From JBBRYW01 sp038253945 (lineage in GTDB: Bacteria; Actinomycetota; Thermoleophilia; Gaiellales; Gaiellaceae), in the NCBI GenBank assembly GCA_038253945.1, contig JBBSGR010000022.1:1-34561 (forward strand): a stretch of DNA of 34,561 nucleotides, written 5' to 3'. The notes below the pieces were generated by a model. That model had not been told where the DNA came from and did not search any database. It was given only the letters and a program-made list of their open reading frames with translations. A program made the translations under genes and the position numbers. Shown here piece after piece: positions 1 to 7,987 of the stretch (the stretch's first letter is position 1; every line of letters begins with the position of its first letter).

Positions 1-806
1 AGGTCCCACCACGGATCGAGAGTCACCCCGGCGATCGACTCATAGAGCGACCGAAGCTGCTCCGACCACTCGGGCGAGTAGAGCGCCGCCAAGTATCGCC
101 GACAGTGCCCGACGTCAATCGCGCGCGCCCCCCGATGGATGGAGTTCCAGTCGGTCAGTCCAGTAATCCTCCCGCGCGACCACAGCATGTTGACAGGCAG
201 GAGATCGCAGTGCAGAAAGACGGCAGTGTCCTTTGGCGGCGGCGCCGCCATGACACCAAACGCCGCCTTCCACACAGCCGGCTTCTGTGCGTCGACCGGC
301 ACCTGAAACCCGTCTAGAGGAGCGATCCAAGAATCCGTCCAAGGTCTGAACATCTTCGCGGGGAGATCGAGGGAATGCAGCAATACAGCAATCTCCGCGA
401 TCCTCGTCATCCACGACCGAGGTTCCGCCGGATTGAGGTGAACATGCCCCTGCAACCGTGTCATCAGCAACGATGGCGCGCCCCCCGTCGAAGCACCAGC
501 AACATCAGTAGCCAGGATGCTCGGAACCGGGAGCCCGCTTCCCGCCACCACACCAAGGTTGGCGATCTCCTTCTCCAAGCTCCCCTGCAGGCCAAGCCCG
601 CCCGGGTACTGCCGCAGTACGACGAACGTTCGCATTCCACGTCGCTCGACAGTCAGCCGATTCACGGCGGAGCAGACGCCACCGGTCAATCGGCGATAGC
701 CAACGATGCGACTGCCCCGACCCATCGACGCCGCAACCCAGGCGAGAGTCTCCGCGGAGGGCCGACGCTGCCTGAACCCGCCATCCCTCCAGTCGCCGTC
801 GGTCAT
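1..806 (-). CDS. APH/choline-kinase-type phosphotransferase, 3' end cut by window edge
   Basis: Open for 268 codons from ATG 806 to the window edge, so the C-terminus is missing. The N-lobe has a GGV-type loop near residue 42. The Brenner-type catalytic motif HxDxxxxN is complete (H199, D201, N206 in HCDLLPVN) and is followed by the metal-binding Asp in LTDWN (D219). This is the layout of the APH family (PF01636), which transfers ATP gamma-phosphate to aminoglycosides, choline or other small alcohols. The substrate cannot be told from the fragment. It is transcribed leftward with no visible operon partner. A Cys replaces the usual Gly in the HGD motif, a minor deviation. Family confidence is high, specificity unknown. 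Confidence 0.8.
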   Translation of the reverse strand, partial: MTDGDWRDGGFRQRRPSAETLAWVAASMGRGSRIVGYRRLTGGVCSAVNRLTVERRGMRTFVVLRQYPGGLGLQGSLEKEIANLGVVAGSGLPVPSILATDVAGASTGGAPSLLMTRLQGHVHLNPAEPRSWMTRIAEIAVLLHSLDLPAKMFRPWTDSWIAPLDGFQVPVDAQKPAVWKAAFGVMAAPPPKDTAVFLHCDLLPVNMLWSRGRITGLTDWNSIHRGARAIDVGHCRRYLAALYSPEWSEQLRSLYESIAGVTLDPWWD

Positions 807-867
807 GAGCGCGAGCCTATTCGTCAGGGGCCTGCGGCGATAGGGGTTTTCTAACCCGCCAGAGGCA

Positions 868-985
868 GTGACCCGGCTGCTGGATGGCCGTCATCATCTG
901 GAACGGTTCGCGATGGAGCAGTCGGGTGAGGTGGACTACCTGATCACCTGGAGGGACAACGAGTTCGTCGGACGGGTGAGCCTCA
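868..985 (+). pseudogene. possible GNAT acetyltransferase N-terminal fragment
   Basis: A short reading frame from GTG 868 contains a stretch (HHLERF..SGEVDYLITWR..FVGRVSL) that resembles the first strands of GNAT acetyltransferases. Resemblance stops near position 985 and the frame then runs on as low-complexity sequence to 1086. No acetyl-CoA loop (RxxGxG/A) follows. I read it as a remnant, with low confidence; chance similarity is possible. Confidence 0.25.
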
Positions 986-1076
986 CACCGTGTCGTCGTG
1001 CGGGTGCGAATCGACGGTGCTTCGCATTCCCGAAGTCGCCTTCGTGCCTCCGGCTGTGCTTACACCTCCCCGCTCT

Positions 1077-1313
1077 CATGAAGTAGGCGATCCAGCGTGC
1101 GGCGCCCCACAGACTCACCAGCGGATTACTGACCTCGTAGTACCAAACGAGGCCCACGGCCTGTTCAAATGCCCATGCCATGCCGCGCCGCCACTGCACC
1201 TCACCGGGGTTCAATCTTGCGCGCACGACGTTGCGCTGGGTCGCGTCCAGGAGATGCCAGACTGAAACCAGGTCGAGTGCCGGGTCGGCCGCGCGGAACC
1301 CTCCGGTATCTAG
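1077..1313 (-). pseudogene. C-terminal remnant of an aminoglycoside-phosphotransferase-like gene
   Basis: On the minus strand about 80 codons match the C-terminal end of APH-type kinases: a D-x-G-G-F..ADPALDLVSVWHLLD block (the metal-binding Asp and following helix), then a W-rich helix and a YYEVSNPLV-type final helix. Nothing upstream encodes the N-lobe or the HxD catalytic motif. Beyond 1313 the frame enters the antisense of the dienelactone hydrolase gene. It is therefore a truncated relic. It differs from the intact-looking APH at 1-806, which has lost the matching part at the window edge, so the two come from different genes. Confidence 0.55.
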
Positions 1314-1316
1314 GCT
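1307..1316 (+). promoter_or_regulatory. putative -10 region of the hydrolase gene
   Basis: Overlapping TATCTA (1307-1312) and TAGGCT (1311-1316) lie 8 and 4 nt before GTG 1321. There is no Shine-Dalgarno sequence, which fits a leaderless or nearly leaderless transcript. Confidence 0.4.
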
Positions 1317-1320
1317 AGCA

Positions 1321-2085
1321 GTGTGCTTCGAGCTCGACTCGACGCCGCCGATCACCGTCGCCTCGGGCGCGTCGGTCTCGCACGACGATCTCGTGCTCGA
1401 GGCGTCCTGCGGCACGCCGTACGCGGCATTCGCCGCGTCGCCGGACGAGTCGGGCGGTCTGGGCGTCGTCATCCTTCCGGACGTCCGCGGCCTCTATCGC
1501 TTCTACGAGGAGCTCGCTCTTCGCTTCGCCGAGCGGGGCTACACCGCAGTCGCGATCGACTACTTCGGCCGGACGGCCGGGGGCGGCAAGCGCGACGACG
1601 ACTTCCCCTTCATGGAACATGTGGGGCAAACGACATCGGAGGGGATTCGGGCTGACATCGCTGCCGCTGCCACGCACCTGCGCTCGCTCCGGGGCGGCTC
1701 CTGCCGGGCGGTGTTCACGGTCGGCTTCTGCTTCGGCGGACGCCAGTCGTGGCTCGCGGCTGCGGGCGGCCACGGGCTGGCGGGAGCGATCGGCTTCTAC
1801 GGGCGGCCGGGCATCGGACGGGACGGCTCCCCGGGGCCGGCACAGCGTGCGGACGAGCTGACCGCTCCGATTCTCGGGTTGATGGGCGGCGACGACCCCG
1901 GCATCCCGCTGGCCGAAGTCTCAGCCTTCGAGTCCGCGCTCTCCTCGGCCGGTGTCGAGCACGAGCTCGTCGTCTACGACGGTGCTCCGCACTCCTTCTT
2001 CGACCGCCGGTACGAGGAGTTCGCGGAGGCCTCGGACGATGCGTGGCGGCGCGTCCTCTCGTTCCTCGAGCGTCACGCGGGCTAG
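1321..2085 (+). CDS. dienelactone hydrolase family protein
   Basis: 254 aa alpha/beta-hydrolase of the DLH family (PF01738). The nucleophile elbow GFCFGG places Cys137 as nucleophile; D191 (GGDDPGIP) and H224 (GAPHSFF) complete the triad. The family opens lactone rings of dienelactones in the beta-ketoadipate-type degradation of halocatechols, but many members act on other esters, so the substrate is unknown. GTG 1321 is chosen because family members begin M-C-F-E-L-D and the frame upstream reads through unrelated sequence. It heads a unit with the glycosylase 4 nt downstream and the PLD-like gene overlapping that. Cytoplasmic: no signal peptide. Confidence 0.85.
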   Translation: MCFELDSTPPITVASGASVSHDDLVLEASCGTPYAAFAASPDESGGLGVVILPDVRGLYRFYEELALRFAERGYTAVAIDYFGRTAGGGKRDDDFPFMEHVGQTTSEGIRADIAAAATHLRSLRGGSCRAVFTVGFCFGGRQSWLAAAGGHGLAGAIGFYGRPGIGRDGSPGPAQRADELTAPILGLMGGDDPGIPLAEVSAFESALSSAGVEHELVVYDGAPHSFFDRRYEEFAEASDDAWRRVLSFLERHAG

Positions 2086-2089
2086 CCGG

Positions 2090-2968
2090 GTGCCGCGCAG
2101 CTTCACGATCGCTCCCCGCGGGCCATTCTCGCTGGCGGCGGCGTCGAGCTTCGGCTTCGGGCAGCGCGACGCTTCGCCTGACGATGACGTGATGCGGCTC
2201 GCGTTCGCCGTCGACGGCTTTCGTGAGCACGCGGGCGTGATCGTCCGGCAGATCGACGACGGCGTCGTTCACTGCGAGGTCGAGGGCGCGGGCGAGCTGG
2301 AGGCGGTTCGCCGCCAGGTCGAACGCGTGCTCTCGCTCGACCACGACGGCGAGGCCTGGCTGGAGGTCGGCCGGCGCGACCCCGTCATCGGCCGCCTCCA
2401 GCAGGAGCATCCCGGGCAGCGCCCGGGCCTCTTCTACTCGCCCTACGAGGCGGCGGTCTGGTCGGTGATCTCGTCGCGCCGGCCGCAACGCCAGGCCGCC
2501 CGGGTGCGGCAGCGCGTCTCGGAGGAGCTCGGCGCGAGCTTCGAGCTGGCAGGCGAGAGGCTGGCCGCATTTCCGCTGCCCGACCGTCTGCTCGAGCAGG
2601 GGCCGATACCCGGTCTGCCCCCCGAGAAGGTGGACCGCCTCCACGGCATCGCGCGGGCGGCGCTCGCGGGCGAGCTCGACCCCGACCTGCTCCGCTCGCT
2701 CGGTCCGGAAGGGGCCGCGGAGGAGGTGAGGAAGCTGCGAGGAATCGGCCCGTTCTACTCCGAGCTGATCGCCGTCCGGGCGATCGGGTTCGCGGACGCG
2801 TTGCCGGCGAACGAGCCCCGCGTACTCGCGTACGCGAGCCACTTCTACGGCGTCGCCCCGCTCGGGCCCGACGGGCTGAGGGAGCTCGCGGAGCAGTGGC
2901 GTCCCTTCCGAACCTGGGCCATTGTGCTCCTCCGACTGGCAGGCGACCGGGCCGGGCTCGTTGCGTGA
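2090..2968 (+). CDS. AlkA-like DNA-3-methyladenine glycosylase (HhH-GPD)
   Basis: 292 aa. The C-terminal half has the helix-hairpin-helix of base-excision glycosylases (LRGIGPFYSELIAVRAIG, residues 216-233). The N-terminal part matches the AlkA-type N-domain, ending in FYSPYEAAVWSVISSR. Such enzymes remove alkylated purines. In E. coli AlkA the catalytic Asp follows an LP pair shortly after the hairpin; here the equivalent stretch reads LPANEPRV, with Asn241 and Glu242 but no Asp. Many actinobacterial relatives seem to share this LP-x-x-EPR form, so it may be a distinct subfamily. GTG 2090 starts 4 nt after the hydrolase stop. The stop overlaps the next gene by GTGA. Confidence 0.75.
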   Translation: MPRSFTIAPRGPFSLAAASSFGFGQRDASPDDDVMRLAFAVDGFREHAGVIVRQIDDGVVHCEVEGAGELEAVRRQVERVLSLDHDGEAWLEVGRRDPVIGRLQQEHPGQRPGLFYSPYEAAVWSVISSRRPQRQAARVRQRVSEELGASFELAGERLAAFPLPDRLLEQGPIPGLPPEKVDRLHGIARAALAGELDPDLLRSLGPEGAAEEVRKLRGIGPFYSELIAVRAIGFADALPANEPRVLAYASHFYGVAPLGPDGLRELAEQWRPFRTWAIVLLRLAGDRAGLVA

Positions 2969-4614
2969 CGGCTCGCGTCCTGGTCCGCTCCTACCTGTCG
3001 CCGACACTCGTCCTGCTCGCGTTCGACTGGCCTGACGGCGCAGAGAGGCCCGACTTCCTCGGCTTCGCGATCCGGAGGACGCCCGGGTTCCGGGGCGCCG
3101 CGACGAGCTGGCTGCCAAACCGGATTACGTTCGACGGCCCGCCGCCGGACGGCCGCGACTCGGCGAGTAACCAAAGCCCGATTCAGAAGTTCATGTGGTG
3201 GGACGCCCGCTTCGGCGATATCGACCGAGGTCGAGTCTTCAAGTACGAGCTCTTTCCGGTCGTCGGCAAGCCGAAGGAGCTGGAGCTGGTCGAGAACGCG
3301 CGCGCGATCCTGCAGGTGAAGATCCCGAAGCCCGTCGTCGGCTCGATCGGAACCTACTTCAACCGTGCCGTCGTCAGTTCACAGGCCTTCGTGTCGGAGT
3401 TCGGCCGGCGGCCGACTGGCGCGAAGCTCGAGCGGGCGCTGGCTTGGCTCGCGAACGGCCTGCAGGAGGCGATCCCCGACTTCCTCGAGGGATCCGCCCC
3501 CGTCGAGGGCGCGATCTACCACCTGACCGACCACGAGTGGGTCATCCCGGCCTTCGCGGTCCGTCGCGGGGAGACGGAACTTGTCTACGACAACACCGCG
3601 AAGGACGGGGGGACGAACGCACCCGCCGTCGCCGAGCTCGACCGCGTCCGCTTCTTTCCGCGTACGCGGGCGCGCATCATGCACGACAAGTTCCTCGTTG
3701 GCCAGGGACCTGACGGTCCGGTGCGCCTGCTCGCGGGCTCGGCCAACTTCACGACCGAGGGCCTGACGACCCAGGCGAACGTGCTCCACACGTTTCGCTC
3801 GAGCGAGCTCGCCGCGTTGTATCGAGACAGAGAGCGCCTGCTTCGCGAAGACCCACCGCTCGCGGCGCTCGCGCAGCAGGCCGGCTGGTCGAAGGCGATC
3901 GAGCTCGACGGTGCGCGCGTTCGCGTCTTCTTTCCGCCCGAGCCGAAAGACTCGCGGCGCTCGCTCGACGCCGTCGTCGAGGCTGTCGAGGCCGCCACCA
4001 GCTCGGTCGTCTTCTGCCTCTTCGCGCCGACGGACGCACCGCTTCGGCGCGCCCTGTTTGCGGCAGGCGACGAGGGCAGGATGATGTTCGGCCTGATCAA
4101 CAAGATCGTGCCGCCGAAGCCGAGCGCGTCCCACGACGCGGCCTGGGAGGCGCAGACGGAGATCTACCATCGCTCGAGCACGAACAAGGACACGTACTCG
4201 CACGATCTCTTCCGCAAGGGCAGCGAGCCGCAGGGCTTCTGGTGGGAGGTGGCCTCGCTGCCGGGCGATGCGTCGAGATTCCCCGTCTACATCCACCACA
4301 AGTTCGTCGTCGTCGACGCGGAGACCGACCACCCGACGATCTACACGGGCTCCGCGAACATGAGCGGCAACTCGCTCCACTACAACGACGAGAACCTGCT
4401 CGAGATCAAGGCGCATCCCGGGCTCGCCCGTACATACTTGGCGGAGTTCATGCGCCTCTACGAGCATTACCGGGCGCGCGCGCAGTGGAATGTCTGGCAC
4501 GCGGGCCGAAGCGCGACTTTTCGTCTCAGTGCGGATTCGAGCTGGGCGAAGGCCGCCTACGCCGAAGGGACGCCGCAGGCTCGCAGCCGCATCGCGATGC
4601 TGGGCGCGGGGTAA
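2965..4614 (+). CDS. phospholipase-D-like domain protein with two HxK motifs
   Basis: 549 aa protein of the PLD/nuclease superfamily, which cleaves phosphodiester bonds through a His-phosphoenzyme and needs two HKD motifs. The second motif is complete (H444, K446, D451 in HHKFVVVD, followed by TGSANMSGNS). The first reads HDKFLVGQ (H240, K242) with Gln247 where Asp is expected, then GSANFT. Residues 1-180 form an N-terminal domain I do not recognise. No signal peptide is seen. The GTG start overlaps the glycosylase stop (GTGA), so translation is coupled, and the pairing hints at nucleic-acid repair. A lipase role is equally open. Its stop is 3 nt from the convergent DUF892 gene. Confidence 0.75.
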   Translation: MTARVLVRSYLSPTLVLLAFDWPDGAERPDFLGFAIRRTPGFRGAATSWLPNRITFDGPPPDGRDSASNQSPIQKFMWWDARFGDIDRGRVFKYELFPVVGKPKELELVENARAILQVKIPKPVVGSIGTYFNRAVVSSQAFVSEFGRRPTGAKLERALAWLANGLQEAIPDFLEGSAPVEGAIYHLTDHEWVIPAFAVRRGETELVYDNTAKDGGTNAPAVAELDRVRFFPRTRARIMHDKFLVGQGPDGPVRLLAGSANFTTEGLTTQANVLHTFRSSELAALYRDRERLLREDPPLAALAQQAGWSKAIELDGARVRVFFPPEPKDSRRSLDAVVEAVEAATSSVVFCLFAPTDAPLRRALFAAGDEGRMMFGLINKIVPPKPSASHDAAWEAQTEIYHRSSTNKDTYSHDLFRKGSEPQGFWWEVASLPGDASRFPVYIHHKFVVVDAETDHPTIYTGSANMSGNSLHYNDENLLEIKAHPGLARTYLAEFMRLYEHYRARAQWNVWHAGRSATFRLSADSSWAKAAYAEGTPQARSRIAMLGAG

Positions 4615-4617
4615 ACC

Positions 4618-5593
4618 TCAGCCCACATCCTGTGCCTCGAGGGAGGCGTCGACAGCCCGGTCGAAGCTCCCGGCGAGCTTCAGGGCGGCGGCGCGCTCTT
4701 GGGCCAGGATTCGCTCGGCAATGCCGACCGTCTCCGTGTCTCGGGCGCGCTCCGCGACGCGCTTCAGCTGCTCGTAGCCGCCGATCTCGAGGTGCTCGAA
4801 GGCATAAGCGAAGGCGGCCAGCTTGCCGGGCGTGTCGGGCTGTGCCTGGAAGAACATGCCCCAGTTGAGGGCCCCGAGGCGAAGAGCGGCGTCCTTCAGC
4901 TTCGAGGGGCTTCCGCCGCGTGCGTCGAGGCGTTCCTGCACGAGCTCCTGCTGGCCCCGAGTCTCCTCGAGATGCTCGGCGAACAGGCGCGCGAGCTCGG
5001 GATCGCCCACGATGGAAGGACCGCGCTCGAGCAACTGGATCGCCTGAGCCTCGATCGCGTGGGCGTCGGCGAGGTACTTGTTCAGCTGCTCGCCGAGGTC
5101 CTGCGGAGTGACCTCGCGCAGAGAGGCGGCGACAGTCGTGTCCCACGAGCCGGCCAGGCGCTCGCCCATGCGCCGCTCGTCCTCGCGAATTCGTCGCGCG
5201 ACCTCAACCGTCTCACCGTCGCCCGCCCGCTCGGCCACTCGCTCGAGCAGCTCGTACGCCGCGAGCTCCAGGTGCTCGTACGAGAAGGCGTGGGAGGCGA
5301 GCTTCCCCGGCGTATCGGGCTGGGCTCGCGCGAAGAGCACGAACGCGGCTCCCCCGGCCCGCATCACGACCTCCTTGACCTTCGAGGGTGCGGCGCCTCG
5401 TGCCTCGAGGCGCTTACGGACGAGCTGCTCGTGCCCCTCCGTCTCGCTCAGGTGCTCCCTCAGCATCGCCGCGAGCTCGCCGTCGCCGGCGGCGCCGGGC
5501 GCCATCCGCAAACTGCTGCAGCGCCTGCTCCTCGATCGAGTGGGCGTCGGTCAGGTACGTCGTCAACTGCTCGTCGATTGTTTTTCCGGGCAT
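4618..5593 (-). pseudogene. tandem DUF892 (YciE-type) ferritin-like protein, single-base frameshift
   Basis: Two ferritin-like helical-bundle repeats of about 150 residues, each with a TPGKLA..FxYEHLE segment carrying Glu/His metal-ligand candidates. DUF892/YciE proteins are linked to stress and di-iron chemistry. ATG 5593 has a good ribosome site (GGAGG, 5 nt spacing) and encodes MPGKTIDEQLTTYLTDAHSI, the expected N-terminus. After codon 27 the family frame continues only if one T of the TTT at 5510-5512 is removed. Downstream the frame is open to 4618. The total length is 3n+1, consistent with one inserted base. It could be a real lesion or a homopolymer sequencing error. The second repeat starts near LGEQLNKYLADAHAIE. 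Confidence 0.75.
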
Positions 5594-5692
5594 CTGGACC
5601 TCCGGGTCGTCGAAGCTATGAGGCTAGAGCTACCCAGCCCAGCCGTAAGGAATCACGAGTTGGGCGCACCAACCGGATATGGGCGTCGCGGC

Positions 5693-5698
5693 TACCGT
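5693..5698 (+). promoter_or_regulatory. -10 hexamer TACCGT for leaderless sigma-factor start
   Basis: TACCGT sits 7 nt before GTG 5706. This is the spacing expected if transcription starts at or next to the start codon. No Shine-Dalgarno is present. Confidence 0.4.
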
Positions 5699-5705
5699 GA
5701 CCCGG

Positions 5706-6365
5706 GTGGAACCGATCGCTTCTCCGACCGCGCGGGCAGCGAGGCTGGATCCGCAGTCGAGGGAGTGGCTGCGAGATCTGAGTGACACGGGCACCGGCAG
5801 GGACGAGGCCGTCGCACGCTTGCACGCGCTTCTGTTGCGGGCCGCGCGGTTCGAGGTCGCCCGCCGCCGGCCGGGGCTGCCCCACCTGCGAGGCGGCGAC
5901 CTCGACGACGTCGCGATGGAGGCGGCTGACGACGCGCTCGTCAGCGTGCTGAGGCGCCTCGGCGACTTTCGCGGCGCGAGCCGCTTCACGACCTGGGCCT
6001 ACAAGTTCGGCCTGCTCGAGGCGGCGGTCAAGCTCAGACGGCGCGCCTGGCAGGGCCGCGAGGTGCCGCTCGAGCCGGAGAGCTGGACGCTCTTCTCGAG
6101 CGCGACTCCGGCTCCCACCGCCGTGGCCGAGCGGGCGGAGCTCCTGGAGGCGCTCCGCCGGGCGATCGACGACGGACTCACCCCGCACCAGCGGCGCGTT
6201 CTCGTCGCGTTGGCGCTGAACGGCGTGCCGATCGACGTGCTGGCCGAGCGGCTCGACACCACTCGAGGCGCGCTCTACAAGACGCTCCACGACGCCCGGC
6301 GCAAGCTGCGGGCGCGGCTCGCCGACGGCGGGTTTGCACTCGAGACGATGTTGGAGGAAGAGTGA
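5706..6365 (+). CDS. ECF-type RNA polymerase sigma factor
   Basis: 219 aa from GTG 5706. Region 2 spans about residues 35-115 (DLDDVAMEAADDALVSVLRRLGDF, then SRFTTWAYKFGLLEA). Region 4 spans 158-205 with a helix-turn-helix (LTPHQRRVLVALALNGVPIDVLAERLDTTRGALYKTLHDAR). It directs RNA polymerase to a dedicated promoter set. An in-frame ATG at 5679 would add nine residues; I prefer GTG 5706 because of the -10 hexamer at 5693. The next gene encodes a zinc-finger anti-sigma factor with an overlapping start, the usual regulatory pair. The divergent neighbour is the DUF892 stress protein gene, a possible target. Confidence 0.85.
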   Translation: MEPIASPTARAARLDPQSREWLRDLSDTGTGRDEAVARLHALLLRAARFEVARRRPGLPHLRGGDLDDVAMEAADDALVSVLRRLGDFRGASRFTTWAYKFGLLEAAVKLRRRAWQGREVPLEPESWTLFSSATPAPTAVAERAELLEALRRAIDDGLTPHQRRVLVALALNGVPIDVLAERLDTTRGALYKTLHDARRKLRARLADGGFALETMLEEE

Positions 6366-6589
6366 TGCACCGACCCGAGCTGAAGCAAGCGCTCGGACGG
6401 CTGCTGGGGCCGAGCGGACCCGAGGTCGGCTGCGACGAGTGCTTCGTCGGGCTCGACCGCTACGTCGAGCTCGAGCTGGCCGGTGCCGACCCGGATACGG
6501 CCTTGCCCGGCTTGCGCGCGCACCTCGCGGGCTGCCCCGCCTGCCGGGAGGAGCACGAGAGCCTGCGCGCGCTCGTCGGTGGCGAGTAG
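6365..6589 (+). CDS. zinc-finger anti-sigma factor
   Basis: 74 aa with an H-x3-C-x2-C zinc motif (H53, C57, C60 in HLAGCPAC) and a further CDEC pair at C23/C26. This matches the small zinc-containing anti-sigma family that binds its cognate ECF sigma in the cytoplasm. There is no transmembrane segment, so it is a soluble form. ATG 6365 overlaps the sigma stop by one base and has GGAGG 7 nt upstream, inside the sigma coding end; GTG 6362 is the alternative. Co-translation with the sigma gene would set their ratio. The extra CxxC pair could sense redox or zinc, which is inference. Confidence 0.8.
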   Translation: MHRPELKQALGRLLGPSGPEVGCDECFVGLDRYVELELAGADPDTALPGLRAHLAGCPACREEHESLRALVGGE

Positions 6590-6631
6590 GCCGTGTGACA
6601 CACTGAGAGAGCCTGCCCAGGTCTAGCGACA

Positions 6632-7312
6632 ATGGCGACCAGGACGACCGCATACGTTCCGCTGCAGCTTCGCTTCCGGCGGCTCCCCGGGGAGGAGGCG
6701 CGCCAGCGCAGCGCGGAGTTTCTCGAGCTGATGCGGCAGCGGCGCTCGGTCCGCGACTTCTCTCGCGAGCCGGTTCCACGGGAGCTGATCGAGGACGCCC
6801 TGCGAGTGGCCGGCACCGCGCCTTCCGGTGCGAACCAGCAGCCCTGGACCTTCGTGGTCGTCTCCGATCCCGACGTGAAGGCGCGGATCCGGGCCGCCGC
6901 CGAGCGCGAGGAGGAGCTGCTCTACACCGAGCGCGCCGGCGACGAGTATCTCGACGCGCTCGAGCCGATCGGGACCGACTGGAACAAGCCGCACATCACG
7001 GACGCGCCGTACCTGATCGTCGTCTTCGAGCAGGCCTGGTCCTGGGACGGCTCCGACAAGCACAAGCACTACTACGTCCGCGAGTCGGTCGGGATCGCCG
7101 TCGGCCTACTTCTGGCAGCGCTTCACAACGCGGGCCTTGCCACCCTGACGCACTCGCCGTCGCCGATGGGCTTTCTCAAGCAGATCCTGGGCCGACCGGA
7201 CAACGAGCGGCCCTTCGTGCTGATTCCGGTCGGCTACCCGGCGCCGGGTGCGGCCGTGCCGCGGCGCGCGCTCGAGAAGAAGTCGCTCGACGAGTTCACG
7301 CAGTTCGTGTAG
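6632..7312 (+). CDS. nitroreductase-fold flavoprotein of the iodotyrosine deiodinase type
   Basis: 226 aa FMN enzyme. Family marks are RRSVRDFS (residues 37-44, FMN phosphate/ribityl contacts), APSGANQQPW (63-72) and the C-terminal LTHSPSPMGFL and LLIPVGYP-like strands. The lid segment resembles animal iodotyrosine deiodinase closely. E94, Y98 and K119 occupy the places of the Glu-Tyr-Lys triad that binds the amino-acid part of halotyrosines, with the same 4- and 21-residue spacings. Known members reductively remove iodide or bromide from tyrosines using a reduced flavin. ATG 6632 is the start; TAGCGA lies just upstream. The 3' end overlaps the convergent ankyrin gene by 17 bp. Confidence 0.8.
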   Translation: MATRTTAYVPLQLRFRRLPGEEARQRSAEFLELMRQRRSVRDFSREPVPRELIEDALRVAGTAPSGANQQPWTFVVVSDPDVKARIRAAAEREEELLYTERAGDEYLDALEPIGTDWNKPHITDAPYLIVVFEQAWSWDGSDKHKHYYVRESVGIAVGLLLAALHNAGLATLTHSPSPMGFLKQILGRPDNERPFVLIPVGYPAPGAAVPRRALEKKSLDEFTQFV

Positions 7313-7949
7313 ACAGACGATCCGCGAGCTCGCTATGACCGTGCTCGCGCGCGACGTCGGCGGGCGTTCGTCCGTCGGGGAGGGCTTCACCCGGGTTGGC
7401 CCCGTGCTCGAGCAGGAGGTCGACGAGCTCCGCGTCGCCGTTCTGCGAGGCGCTGTGGAGTGGCGTGAAGCCGCCCTCGCCGCGGCTGTTCGGATCGGCT
7501 CCCGCCTCGAGCAGGACGCGCCCGCTCTCCGCATCGCCCCTGAACGCTGCCGTTCCGAGCGGACGGATCCGGGCGAAGTCGCTTCGCGCCAGCGCCTCGA
7601 GCTCGGCTCCGTGCTCGACCAGCAACCGCGCGGCCTCCGGCCCGCCCGAGAAGCACGCGAGGTGGAGCGCCGTGAAGCCGTCGGGGGAGAATCCGTTCGC
7701 CGCTCCGCGGTCGCCGAGCAGCTCGGTCAGCCGCTCGAGCCGTCCGAAGGCGGCCGCCTCGAACGCGTTCAGCTCCGTGCCCGGGGGGAGCAGGGACTCC
7801 GCGAGCTCTCGGTCGCCGCCGTAGAGCGCCCGCATGGCGGGAAGAAGGCCCTGAGCGTCCCGCTGCTCGCGCAGCTCGGGCGTAGTCCGCGCCAGCTCGC
7901 GTGCGCGCCCCGGGTCTGTCGCTGCGATCGCTTCGAAGAGCTCGGTCAT
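7296..7949 (-). CDS. ankyrin-repeat protein
   Basis: 217 aa with at least four ankyrin units from about residue 88: DGFTALHLACFSGGPEAARLLVEHGAE, the PLGTAAFRGDAESGRVLLEAGADPN unit, GFTPLHSASQNGDAELVDLLLEHGAN and RTPADVAREHGHSELADRL. The first 85 residues are helical and may hold two more degenerate repeats. Ankyrin stacks bind partner proteins; no catalytic domain is present. ATG 7949 has a strong ribosome site (AAAGGAGG). It is divergent from the MarR gene, with a palindrome between them, so MarR may control it. The 3' end overlaps the flavoprotein gene. Confidence 0.85.
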   Translation of the reverse strand: MTELFEAIAATDPGRARELARTTPELREQRDAQGLLPAMRALYGGDRELAESLLPPGTELNAFEAAAFGRLERLTELLGDRGAANGFSPDGFTALHLACFSGGPEAARLLVEHGAELEALARSDFARIRPLGTAAFRGDAESGRVLLEAGADPNSRGEGGFTPLHSASQNGDAELVDLLLEHGANPGEALPDGRTPADVAREHGHSELADRLSTRTA

Positions 7950-7962
7950 GGCGCCTCCTTTC

Positions 7963-7977
7963 GATAGCTAAGCTATC
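7963..7977. promoter_or_regulatory. palindromic operator between ankyrin and marR genes
   Basis: Perfect inverted repeat GATAGCT-A-AGCTATC. It lies between the divergent starts at 7949 and 7995 and falls in the -35/-10 spacer of the marR promoter. MarR proteins bind such sites as dimers and usually repress their own gene and the divergent one. Confidence 0.6.
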
Positions 7978-7981
7978 TAAA

Positions 7982-7987
7982 TATACT
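7982..7987 (+). promoter_or_regulatory. -10 hexamer TATACT of marR, leaderless
   Basis: TATACT is 7 nt before GTG 7995. A weak -35 (TTTCGA, 7959-7964) sits 17 nt upstream and the palindrome fills the spacer. Confidence 0.55.

Noticed and set aside
1180..1320. 47-residue N-terminal extension of the dienelactone hydrolase
   Set aside because: It lies over the APH remnant and the family starts at M-C-F, i.e. GTG 1321.
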